DNA of 60,726 nt from Campylobacter majalis (GTDB lineage Bacteria; Campylobacterota; Campylobacteria; Campylobacterales; Campylobacteraceae): contig NZ_CAJHOF010000011.1 of assembly GCF_905120465.1 (NCBI RefSeq), positions 1 to 60,726 of the forward strand, in the 5' to 3' direction. Below, one piece after another: positions 27,466-35,306 of this stretch (position 1 is its first letter; each line of letters starts with the position of its first letter). The position numbers were made by a program, and so were the translations under genes. The notes under the pieces were generated by a model. It did not search any database. It had not been told where the DNA came from and worked only from the letters and a program-made list of their open reading frames with translations.

Positions 27466-30400
27466 CTAATTGAAATGTTTTTCAAATTGCTTATTGATAT
27501 ACTTTTTTAATTTTCCATCAGTATCAAAAAATGCATATCCATTAAAATATAAACGACCTAAATCACTATTATCTGTTGTAAAAACCATCTTTTCACCAGA
27601 TATAATCCAAACAATACACATATTACAAACATTTAAAAATTCATTTAATTTATCTTTTTTAATCAATAGTCGCTGCGCGGTTTGATTGTCTGAACTTGGA
27701 TCAAAACAAACAGTATTACCATCTTTATCTAAAAAGTATATATCTCTTTTGGAATATTTAAGTCCAAGTCCGTCGTATAAAATTTTGGACGGCTTACATA
27801 TTTGAAAAATATCGCTCTTAGATGTATCAAATTCCGCTTCCCAAAAATATTCAATTGTTGTATTTGCTACATCTATATCTTCTATTTTAAACCACTCAAA
27901 TCGATAATCATCTTTTAGTGCATCATATGTTACATAGTCGTAATGCTCCATATTAAACATCTTGTAACAATCTGGCAAATCAATCAAATTATAAATTAGG
28001 TTAGGTTTATCATTTAATGTTTCAGCAAATCTAGTTATATCATGTTTTTTAACTATATAACTTCTAATAAATAACCTAACATCCTTGTGAGATATGCTTA
28101 AAATATCTTCAGTATCAAGGGGCTCGATAAATTTTTGGTACAAACTTAAAGTAATCCACTGTTCTTTATCATTTTTACGCTCTAAAATATCGCTTAAATT
28201 TGGTAAATCTTTTTCATACTCTAGCCATTTTTTATTTTCCATATCCCAGGCAAAATTATATTCAGCGTCCCACCAAAACTTTTTAGCAAAAGTGCTATTT
28301 CTTTCATAGTTTTTTAAAAGTATCGTAGGATCAATATCTCTTACATAAGGTTCAAAAGCTCCTATATATTTTACCTCTCTTGTATCATCACCATATCCGT
28401 TATACATTTTAAAATTATCGGTTATGCGTGCCATTGTCTCATAAAATGAAATCCATTGATATTTTTTACCGACTCTTTCTATCGTATGCTTATATCTATT
28501 TAAATCATATTTTGTTCTATCTTTTATATTATTTTCTGCTTCATTAAAATATTCTCCATCATAGCCATACTTTTCAAAGATATTTTTTATAGCATAATTA
28601 CTTATAAGTCCTGCACTGTCTTTGCATTCAAAATCATACAAAGCACTTTCAAAAACATATCTTCCAAAATCGCCATACATATATCCGTTGATACCTTTTT
28701 CAGTTGCCATTGATGATATTATCCTACTTTGATGATAATTTTTATCCCTATCCTCATATTTTTTAATCTCTTCATTTGATGGCAGTTCTTTTAATGACGG
28801 AAAATAGCTTTTATATGGCGGATATACTTTATCAATACTAATATCCAAATTTATGCCCTTTTTTATTATAAAATCAATAGAATTTCTAGCATAATCTCTT
28901 AATAATATATGTGGATATACTTCATCTTTATTGAAAATTTGATTATAAATATACTCTCCAAGCTCTTTAAAACACCTAGTTTCAGTTGTTTTTACTAAAG
29001 CACCATAAGTCGCAGCAAACAATCTTTCACTTATATAAGGCTCATGGATCTCTTGAAATTTTTGTAGTAATTTTAAAGTCAAATTTGTTCTATCAATCAA
29101 AACACAAGTCAAGGCTTTTGTCGCACAGTCTCTTAGTCTTCTATTTGATGTGCAAAAGAGCCAAGCAATAGCTATAGCTGCTAAAAAAATGTACTCATCA
29201 TCTATATAACTTTTATCTTTACTAGACCAACACCAATCTATCAGTCTAACTATAGGATTCATATCTGTATCAAGATAAATTTTATTTAGTATGGTTATAA
29301 AAAATGAATCTCTTTCTTTCATGCTAAATTTAGATAGATACGCAAACATAAACTCGGCATTAAAAAGATGATTTGGCAAGGTAGCACATGAGTAGAGCAT
29401 ATAAAAAATATCAGCATTAAAATTTTCATTAGAAATATTTTTTCGCACTCGTTCTACTGTGCTTTGCGGTATAGAAGCACCTCTGTATGGCAAACTTTTT
29501 AAAAAACAATCAATCACCACCATATTATCTGGTTCTAATAATTCATATATCTCAGTGCCATTAAATTTCTCCGGTATCTGTACACTAAGTGCTTCAATTA
29601 AGCCTGTATAGTACGAAAAACCATCAGTCTTTAGATAAGGCAATACATATTGTGTAAAGGTTTGCTTTAAATTATTTTTATCTAATTTTTCTATAAGATA
29701 TTTAGCTATGAAATAATCACTTAATTTTTCATATGTAAAATAAACATACTCTTTATTGTCAATAATATTTTTAGAAAGAAGCCCTTCGCTTACCAGTTCG
29801 TTTAAAAAATTACCATCAATGCCAAATTTTTGTAGCGTTCCATTAATAGCAATGAATCCACTCTCATAATCAATCAAGCTACTTCTTGTATCAATTACTA
29901 GAACAACCATAGCATCGATAGCTTTTTGTATAAACCCTAAACTTTTGCAATTTGGATATTTTAGTATAAGAGCGTTTTGTATATGATCTATATATGACTG
30001 GACTATCTGTGAAAAATTTATATGCGACATAAAATTATATTTTTGTGAAAATCCTTCGCAAAATAGTTTTAAAAATAGCGGATTTGAAAATTCAGGATTA
30101 AGCAAAGGCGTTCTTGGTGCCGGTATATTATAATAGTCAAAAAATACATCCACAGCATTATCATTTGCACCGCTAAAACCGTTATGAAATATTTTAGAAA
30201 TAGATAACTCGCGAGGCAATATATGTTCAATATATGAGCTTCTTATACTAAAGGCTACACCAAGCCACTCATGTCTTTTAATATCCTCAACAAAACTTAT
30301 AATAAAATTTCTCCAAAAATCTTTGCCGGCACCCTCATTTATTGCATCTATAAAAATAATAATTTTGTGAGAATTTGCCTGTGCCTTTGAGTTAAGCGCT

Positions 30401-31545
30401 CCAAGAAATTCATCTTTATTAAATTTTGCAAAACCAAGCAAATTTAAAATTTGCGCCCATGGATCTTTAATCTCTATAAGATGCTGACCTAAAATAAGTA
30501 TGGATTGTTGGTTATTTTTGGCTCTGTGTTTAATTATATCCGCAAACAGATGCGATTTGCCAACTCCTGAATCACCGCATAATATCAAGCAACGATCTTT
30601 AGTGATTTGTAATATTTTTTTATTTTCTCCAATAAAATTGAAAAAATCATATATGTTATCTTGAAATTTATCTTCATTAGATTCTTCGCCAGATGAAATT
30701 ATTGAAACCAAATCATTTTTAAATATAATTTTTTGAATACCATCAAGAAGTCTTTCAAATTTATCATAGTCAAAATTGGCAAAATTCAAATTTGATACAA
30801 ATTGTTTAATCAAATTAACTTCATTTTTTAATTCACTTGGAACGCTTGTAAGTAAAACGAAATCTTTACAAAATTTATTATAAATTTCAAAGAATTTGCT
30901 TCTTATTTTTGCTAAATACTGTGAGTTCTCATCAAAAATTTTAAAATATTTATAAATTTCAAGTTCAATACTAATTTGCGGTGAATACCTAGCCCCCAAG
31001 CTCTTTATGGTATTATCATTTTGTATATTAAACCAATTATTAGATAAGTCAATCTCTCCAAAAAAACACTTAACTAATCCCGTGTTTTTTTCATCTTTAA
31101 GCATTTTAATTAATTCATGGCTTCCCCAATAAACAATATCTATCTCTTTAGAATAATCGCTCTTAGCCTTATCTTGCCATTTTTTGACCCATTTTTCCCA
31201 TTTATCTTTAAATGATTCCTTATTATCCACTCTAGGATCAGCTCTATCAATAGGAATAGCCACATAATATGATTTTAAATTTGGGTGCTTTTCGAGTGCC
31301 GTTTTTATAGAGCTATCAAGTTGATTCCATTGAGTTTGTTGTGGCGTTGATAAAAAATACTTCGCCTGAAATCCAATCTCATCACCATTTTCTTTTATTA
31401 TATAACACTCGACTCCAGCGTCAGGATTACCTACTTTGATAAATTTACCATCTTTAGAAAATTCTAAACTTGCTAGCTGACAAACAAGCTCTTCAAAGGC
31501 ATTATTTTGCGAGCCATTTAAACTTATAATATTATTCCAATTCAT
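27466..31545 (-). CDS. Avs-like STAND NTPase with N-terminal PD-(D/E)xK nuclease
   Basis: 1359-residue protein of the plan seen in AVAST antiphage proteins. Residues 1-150 look like an Mrr/Cap4-type nuclease: FEELVCQL, then GNPDAGVE (Asp42, Glu46) and IGFQAKYF (Gln60-x-Lys62). The NTPase core has Walker A LCGDSGVGKSHLF near residue 322, Walker B IIIFIDAINEG near 398, a SIRSSYIEHILP segment and PEFSNPLFLKLFCEGF near 490, which I recall as typical of Avs proteins. About 800 further residues are probably helical sensor repeats. Known Avs proteins bind phage terminase or portal, tetramerise and cut DNA to kill the infected cell. Which Avs type this is, and what it senses, are not determined. It is a single gene downstream of a decayed mazEF. 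Confidence 0.75.
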   Translation of the reverse strand: MNWNNIISLNGSQNNAFEELVCQLASLEFSKDGKFIKVGNPDAGVECYIIKENGDEIGFQAKYFLSTPQQTQWNQLDSSIKTALEKHPNLKSYYVAIPIDRADPRVDNKESFKDKWEKWVKKWQDKAKSDYSKEIDIVYWGSHELIKMLKDEKNTGLVKCFFGEIDLSNNWFNIQNDNTIKSLGARYSPQISIELEIYKYFKIFDENSQYLAKIRSKFFEIYNKFCKDFVLLTSVPSELKNEVNLIKQFVSNLNFANFDYDKFERLLDGIQKIIFKNDLVSIISSGEESNEDKFQDNIYDFFNFIGENKKILQITKDRCLILCGDSGVGKSHLFADIIKHRAKNNQQSILILGQHLIEIKDPWAQILNLLGFAKFNKDEFLGALNSKAQANSHKIIIFIDAINEGAGKDFWRNFIISFVEDIKRHEWLGVAFSIRSSYIEHILPRELSISKIFHNGFSGANDNAVDVFFDYYNIPAPRTPLLNPEFSNPLFLKLFCEGFSQKYNFMSHINFSQIVQSYIDHIQNALILKYPNCKSLGFIQKAIDAMVVLVIDTRSSLIDYESGFIAINGTLQKFGIDGNFLNELVSEGLLSKNIIDNKEYVYFTYEKLSDYFIAKYLIEKLDKNNLKQTFTQYVLPYLKTDGFSYYTGLIEALSVQIPEKFNGTEIYELLEPDNMVVIDCFLKSLPYRGASIPQSTVERVRKNISNENFNADIFYMLYSCATLPNHLFNAEFMFAYLSKFSMKERDSFFITILNKIYLDTDMNPIVRLIDWCWSSKDKSYIDDEYIFLAAIAIAWLFCTSNRRLRDCATKALTCVLIDRTNLTLKLLQKFQEIHEPYISERLFAATYGALVKTTETRCFKELGEYIYNQIFNKDEVYPHILLRDYARNSIDFIIKKGINLDISIDKVYPPYKSYFPSLKELPSNEEIKKYEDRDKNYHQSRIISSMATEKGINGYMYGDFGRYVFESALYDFECKDSAGLISNYAIKNIFEKYGYDGEYFNEAENNIKDRTKYDLNRYKHTIERVGKKYQWISFYETMARITDNFKMYNGYGDDTREVKYIGAFEPYVRDIDPTILLKNYERNSTFAKKFWWDAEYNFAWDMENKKWLEYEKDLPNLSDILERKNDKEQWITLSLYQKFIEPLDTEDILSISHKDVRLFIRSYIVKKHDITRFAETLNDKPNLIYNLIDLPDCYKMFNMEHYDYVTYDALKDDYRFEWFKIEDIDVANTTIEYFWEAEFDTSKSDIFQICKPSKILYDGLGLKYSKRDIYFLDKDGNTVCFDPSSDNQTAQRLLIKKDKLNEFLNVCNMCIVWIISGEKMVFTTDNSDLGRLYFNGYAFFDTDGKLKKYINKQFEKHFN

Positions 31546-31584
31546 AATATAACACTTGTATTTATTTTAGAAATTTTTATCATT

Positions 31585-31905
31585 TTTACAAAAAACAATC
31601 CAACTTTTTCTTTTGCCTCCTCTATTGCACGGCAAGTTACTATCTTGATAAGCAACATTTCCAGCTTATCAATTAAGACTTTTTGCGTAGTGCACTAACA
31701 CTACGCTATCTTTTTCGCCTTTTATTATGACTTTAAAAAAATAGCCTTTGATTTTTGTAGTTAGTGGCACACAAATAAGCAAGATTGTTCTTTCATTATA
31801 TAATATGCTTTGACACTAACAATAGAACGTCTTCTAGCCTATTCGTACTCTGTTTAAAAGGCTAAAGTCTATCCATATTATATCGCCTATATCTGACAAA
31901 TAGCT
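31585..31905 (-). pseudogene. Decayed mazF/pemK toxin gene
   Basis: Translating the minus strand in shifting frames gives MazF-like pieces in the right order. First is GDIIWIDF at 31864-31887, the family's N-terminal hallmark. Then at 31669-31797 comes NERTILLICVPLTTKIKGYF followed by FKVIIKGEKDSVVLVHYAKS, resembling MazF C-P-I-T-S-K-x-K-G-Y and the Q-V-K-S-L-D end; then in another frame IDKLEMLLIKIV. At least two frameshifts and a stop make it inactive. It follows a mazE remnant. Confidence 0.65.
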
Positions 31906-31910
31906 TATAT

Positions 31911-32142
31911 CTATTCTTTGTAATCTATGCTACTTACATTATTTTTGCTATACAAATTTCTGCAGTAATGTCTTCTATTAACTTAATTAGTTTTTTATCT
32001 TTTATCCATTGCAGGCTCTTCGATTTTTCGTTTTTCTGCTTTTATATTTGATTAACGTAACTTATCCTAAGCTCGCGAAAAATATTATTTAGTATTCTGA
32101 GCTCTACACTATTGTATCGCTTGCTTAATATTACCTGTATAC
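31911..32142 (-). pseudogene. Decayed mazE antitoxin gene
   Basis: The minus-strand translation from about 32140 gives VILSKRYNSVELRILNNI, then FRELRIS and VNQI, a stop, and LIKLIEDITAE with SIDYKE in a neighbouring frame. The order and spacing match MazE: an AbrB-like start (W-G-N-S-x-x-x-R-I-P), then the E-L-x-x-D-I-T-x-E-N and I-D toxin-binding tail. No intact ATG frame remains. It lies directly upstream of the mazF remnant, as in an intact mazEF operon. Confidence 0.55.
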
Positions 32143-32221
32143 AATATCCTTAAATTTTATTAACTATAAAATATATAACTTAAAATATATAAATCTAAAA
32201 GCATAAACATACAAATTTAAA

Positions 32222-32250
32222 ATCTGCGTGCCGAAACAAAACACGCAGAT
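32222..32250. repeat. Inverted repeat sharing sequence with the tRNA-Phe anticodon arm
   Basis: Perfect 9-bp repeat atctgcgtg (32222-32230) / cacgcagat (32242-32250). The left arm plus flank, aaaatctgcgtg, is identical to 12 bases of tRNA-Phe starting at its anticodon loop (22578). It is about 140 bp inside the right island border. Confidence 0.6.
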
Positions 32251-32264
32251 CTTTAACTTTTAAA

Positions 32265-32288
32265 TGGGTACCATATTGGGTACCATAT
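32265..32288. repeat. Tandem 12-bp repeat near the right island end
   Basis: Two perfect adjacent copies of tgggtaccatat (32265-32276 and 32277-32288), about 105 bp inside attR. The ggtaccat core also occurs at 22672-22679, about 50 bp inside attL. Short direct repeats flanking att sites are typical of tyrosine-recombinase arm sites. Confidence 0.55.
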
Positions 32289-32392
32289 ATTTTATCATTT
32301 TTTGTAAATTATTATAAATTAATATAAACTTAGAATATCGTATTCTAAGGAATAATATACTTACATAAACCTTAAGAAATACTAGATTGTTA

Positions 32393-32414
32393 GATTCTGC
32401 CTCTAACCACCATT
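32393..32414 (+). repeat. attR-like repeat (tRNA-Phe 3' end copy)
   Basis: 22-bp perfect copy of 22599-22620 with no tRNA body upstream of it, so it cannot be a functional tRNA. It marks the right border of the island. Confidence 0.85.
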
Positions 32415-32463
32415 TAAGTTTCTTGCAATTCTAAATAATTCTCTTAATTTACTTTAATTTCCC

Positions 32464-33117
32464 TTGTTTGCGATGCAAAAACAAGTTTTGTCCATCTTTA
32501 TCAGTATAATTACAAAAGAAGTAAAAATAAGGCGTATAAAACTAGCAAAAAAGTATTTTAAATCAAATCCCGAGGCTGCAAAAGATATGCTTATATATAC
32601 ACTTGAGTGTAGCCCAAAGATAGCTGGGATTTGTTTTAGTTTGGGGAATTTTTATCATGATTTAAGCAGGTATGACATCAAAAGCTGTGAGGCGATAGCG
32701 TGGCTGATATTTGAAAAGCTAAAAATAAAAAAGCCGTCTTTAAAAAGGTTTGAGAGATTTGACATTTATATGTATTTGGCATATGAAAGATGGGTATGCG
32801 GACTTTATAAAGAGGTTGTAAAAATGCCAAATATAGACTATAAAATTTTTTGTTTTTTGGCAAGCGAGATTACAAAATGGTTAAAAAATGAATTCATACC
32901 ATCGGCTATGCTACGTGAAATTTTAAAGGATTTTGCATATGATGATATGGTGTGGCAACTTGTCATGTGTGATGTATCGTGGGCTAGGCTTGATGATGAT
33001 TTTGAGATGTATGATGAGTGTTTTGACTGTGGCCCAACATGGTTTGCTGTTAATTTTTGTGATGACTTGTATAATACTTTAAGCGATATAGCTAACCAAA
33101 TTTATTACAATAAATAA
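32464..33117 (+). CDS. Unrecognised 217-residue protein
   Basis: I do not recognise this protein. The frame opens with TTG at 32464; an ATG at 32473 is the more likely start, although neither has a clear RBS. The product is helical, with a basic start (KEVKIRRIKLAKKYFKSN), a middle like CSPKIAGICFSLGNFYHDLS and an acidic end DDDFEMYDECFDCGPTWF. It lies 50 bp beyond attR, so its promoter may overlap the island border. Confidence 0.6.
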   Translation: MFAMQKQVLSIFISIITKEVKIRRIKLAKKYFKSNPEAAKDMLIYTLECSPKIAGICFSLGNFYHDLSRYDIKSCEAIAWLIFEKLKIKKPSLKRFERFDIYMYLAYERWVCGLYKEVVKMPNIDYKIFCFLASEITKWLKNEFIPSAMLREILKDFAYDDMVWQLVMCDVSWARLDDDFEMYDECFDCGPTWFAVNFCDDLYNTLSDIANQIYYNK

Positions 33118-33212
33118 GAGAAGGTTATAGGCAAAAGTGATGCGGGAACAACCTGGAAGTATTTGAGTTGGCTATGATGAGTAAAAGCCTAACATAAGTG
33201 CGATTATTATAG

Positions 33213-33335
33213 TGCATTCTCTTTAAAAATTTTATATTTGCCAAAAATACCAAACTCGCACCGATAGTGCTTAGAAGGGCTGATTTTAGCAAATATGAAG
33301 CGGCAGGGCTAATTGAGAAGTATCAGTCCTACTGA
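33213..33335 (+). pseudogene. Orphan C-terminal coding fragment
   Basis: A 40-codon open stretch without a start codon, ending at the tga at 33333-33335, that encodes TKLAPIVLRRADFSKYEAAG followed by LIEKYQSY. Its composition looks like real coding sequence. It is probably the tail of a lost gene. It overlaps the stop of the convergent 93-residue gene by 7 bp. Confidence 0.3.
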
Positions 33336-33610
33336 TAGCTAATCACAGCCCAAAAATTTATAACCCTCACATCAGTCCAATCACCGATAAATTCGTCCCT
33401 AAACGAGAACTCTCCGCCGTTTCTTGCTATCTCTCTTTGTATGGGGTCGATGCAGACATCGGCTATTCTCATGAGTTTTAGTCGCTCACTCGCTTCAAAA
33501 TACACAAAAACGCGTTTTGATTTTCTCACGCACTCCCAAAACTCATCGCCTAGCTTATGAAGTAGATCGTAGATGTCGCACCTACAGTTAAACAGACTTT
33601 TTGCTTTCAT
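33329..33610 (-). CDS. Unrecognised 93-residue protein
   Basis: I do not recognise this protein. It is soluble, with three Cys and aromatic-rich stretches (FNCRCDIYDLLHKLGDEFWE, then VFVYFEASERLKLMRIADVC). An aaagga RBS lies 9 bases before the ATG. It sits 61 bp downstream of the DUF262-HNH gene on the same strand and could be a third member of that unit. Confidence 0.55.
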   Translation of the reverse strand: MKAKSLFNCRCDIYDLLHKLGDEFWECVRKSKRVFVYFEASERLKLMRIADVCIDPIQREIARNGGEFSFRDEFIGDWTDVRVINFWAVISYQ

Positions 33611-33671
33611 TTTATCCTTTAATGTCTCGAAATTTTAGCAAGTTTTTAAGACATTGGGTGTCTGGTTTTAA

Positions 33672-35306
33672 TTATTTTTCGGAGTTTTGTTCTAATCCTA
33701 GTAATTTTTTCATTTCTTTGCCGTGTTTTTGTGATTTATCGGCAGTCCAGTCCGAATTTTGAGTTACGTCATTTAGCGCGAGTATCATTTTTAGGCTTTG
33801 CGGATTGTATTTGCCTTGTAGCCAGTTGTCTATCCTAGCTTTTTTCTCATTGACATCTAAATTTCCCAAAGATGAATTTCTCGAGCTTGAAAGAAGGGCT
33901 AAATTTCCAAAAATGTCTATGCTATTTTGATTATCTCTGTTTTCTGAAAAGCCATTTTCATTGCTTTTGCTTTGTGGCTGTATATGCTCGACTGAGTTTA
34001 GCTGCGAAAGGGTGTAGTTGTTGTATAGTTTTTGACGTTCTTGTTTGTCTTTTAGATTATCCCAAATCATACTATTTTCATCACCAAGCTCTTTCCAAAG
34101 CAGATACTCAAGCCTATAAAACCAATAGTGTGGTGTCGCTGTGCCACTATCTAAATTTTTATTTTCTCGACTTTTGGCTTTTTCTTTGTCTAAATTTTCT
34201 AAAAATTCAATATGCTTTGCCTGCTCTTGCACTTCATTATTATTCTCGCAAAATTTCAGATACTCCACCAGCCATTCATTTGAACCTTGCACTTCAAAAA
34301 GCAACTGAGCCATTAAGAGTTTTTTATCCCCAAACTGCTGTATATGTTCATCTTGTGTTCTTTTAAAAACATATTTATCAAATAAATTTCTGTATTTAAA
34401 AAGTGCTTTTATAAAATCTTCGCTATTATTTTTCAATATGAAGTCATCAAAATTTTTAACTAAATGTTTTGTAGAAAGTGGTATATCTGGTTTTACAATT
34501 CTTCCTACAACTGCAAGAAATTCTTCAAAATTTACTATGCTTTTTACTTCATAGTTCTTTTTATTTTTACCTTGTTCTTTATTGATCTCTTTATCAAGCA
34601 AACCATTTATACTTAAGTCTTCTGTATCGTTATTTTCTTCTGCAACCCCATTTGTTTCTTTTGTAAAATCTTTTTGTATTTCAAATTTTTTTATTTTATC
34701 TTTTGTTTCATAAAGCTCATCTTGCATAAAATAACTATCCATATCCGCACAATGATCCCAAATTTTAGCTACATTTATACCCGTTTCCTTCAGGGCATCT
34801 ACAAATTTTGCTTTTAAAATCTCATGCTGTTTTAGTTGCTGTTTGTTTGTATTCATCGCTTCAAAGTATCGTCCAGCATTTATATCGCTAGGAAGTTCGG
34901 TAATGGTAAAATACACATTTTTTAAGCATTTTTCAGCGTCTTCTTTTTTGATATTTCTTGCTATAAAGCGACACATATTATTTAAGCTAGACATTGCAAA
35001 ATCAGTATTTGCAAAATTATCACATTCTAAATTACGCAGTTTGTCATTATCGCTATCATCTACGGCATATTCTATACTAAAGCTTTTTTGTTTTGTGAAT
35101 TTTGCTAACAAAAACAAGCTCATAAGTCGCTGTTGTCCATCTATGATAAATTCATCTTGTGTAACGATATTGCCTATGTAGAGTTTTTCTTGTGCATCAT
35201 CGACTAATGCCTTGATATCCTCTGCTTCCCACGCATACTCTCTTTGATAAAATGGGACTATAAATTTTTTATCTTTTAGATCATTAAGATTACAATGTTT
35301 TATCAT
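33672..35306 (-). CDS. DUF262/HNH protein (GmrSD-like nuclease candidate)
   Basis: 544 residues. The N-terminal DUF262 (ParB-like) domain shows VPFYQREYAWE (about residue 17) and FIIDGQQRLMSLFLL (about residue 53). DUF262 domains of this kind hydrolyse NTP in GmrSD and SspE. The C-terminal DUF1524-like HNH nuclease region is marked by NSVEHIQPQS (about residue 440) and GNLALLSSSRNSSLGN. GmrSD cuts phage DNA with modified bases, so this is a type IV restriction candidate. The RBS aaaggagag is inside the upstream DUF262 gene, and the two overlap by 17 bp. A charged, repetitive insertion occupies residues about 210-250. Confidence 0.82.
   Translation of the reverse strand: MIKHCNLNDLKDKKFIVPFYQREYAWEAEDIKALVDDAQEKLYIGNIVTQDEFIIDGQQRLMSLFLLAKFTKQKSFSIEYAVDDSDNDKLRNLECDNFANTDFAMSSLNNMCRFIARNIKKEDAEKCLKNVYFTITELPSDINAGRYFEAMNTNKQQLKQHEILKAKFVDALKETGINVAKIWDHCADMDSYFMQDELYETKDKIKKFEIQKDFTKETNGVAEENNDTEDLSINGLLDKEINKEQGKNKKNYEVKSIVNFEEFLAVVGRIVKPDIPLSTKHLVKNFDDFILKNNSEDFIKALFKYRNLFDKYVFKRTQDEHIQQFGDKKLLMAQLLFEVQGSNEWLVEYLKFCENNNEVQEQAKHIEFLENLDKEKAKSRENKNLDSGTATPHYWFYRLEYLLWKELGDENSMIWDNLKDKQERQKLYNNYTLSQLNSVEHIQPQSKSNENGFSENRDNQNSIDIFGNLALLSSSRNSSLGNLDVNEKKARIDNWLQGKYNPQSLKMILALNDVTQNSDWTADKSQKHGKEMKKLLGLEQNSEK

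Larger units (their letters stand above)
22599..32414. mobile_element. tRNA-Phe genomic island carrying defence genes, no integrase
   Basis: A 9.8-kb segment between two identical 22-bp copies of the tRNA-Phe 3' end. Contents: a 59-codon ORF, a 165-residue protein, a WYL regulator, a two-gene operon, an AAA/DUF4143 ATPase, an Avs-like STAND NTPase and a decayed mazEF pair. The segment 23.0-25.65 kb is visibly richer in G and C than its surroundings. No tyrosine or serine recombinase reading frame is seen on either strand, so the island is either degraded and fixed or moved in trans. The octamer ggtaccat occurs near both ends (22672 and twice at 32267-32286), possibly as recombinase arm sites. 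Confidence 0.8.

Noticed and set aside
32219-32250. A second tRNA gene near attR
   Set aside because: Only 12 bases match the tRNA-Phe anticodon region, and no acceptor, D or T arm can be formed around it.
22599-32414. Integrase or transposase within the island
   Set aside because: I looked on both strands for tyrosine-recombinase (R-H-x-R-Y) and IS transposase patterns and saw none; the one gap that looked promising (31.6-32.1 kb) reads as mazEF remnants instead.
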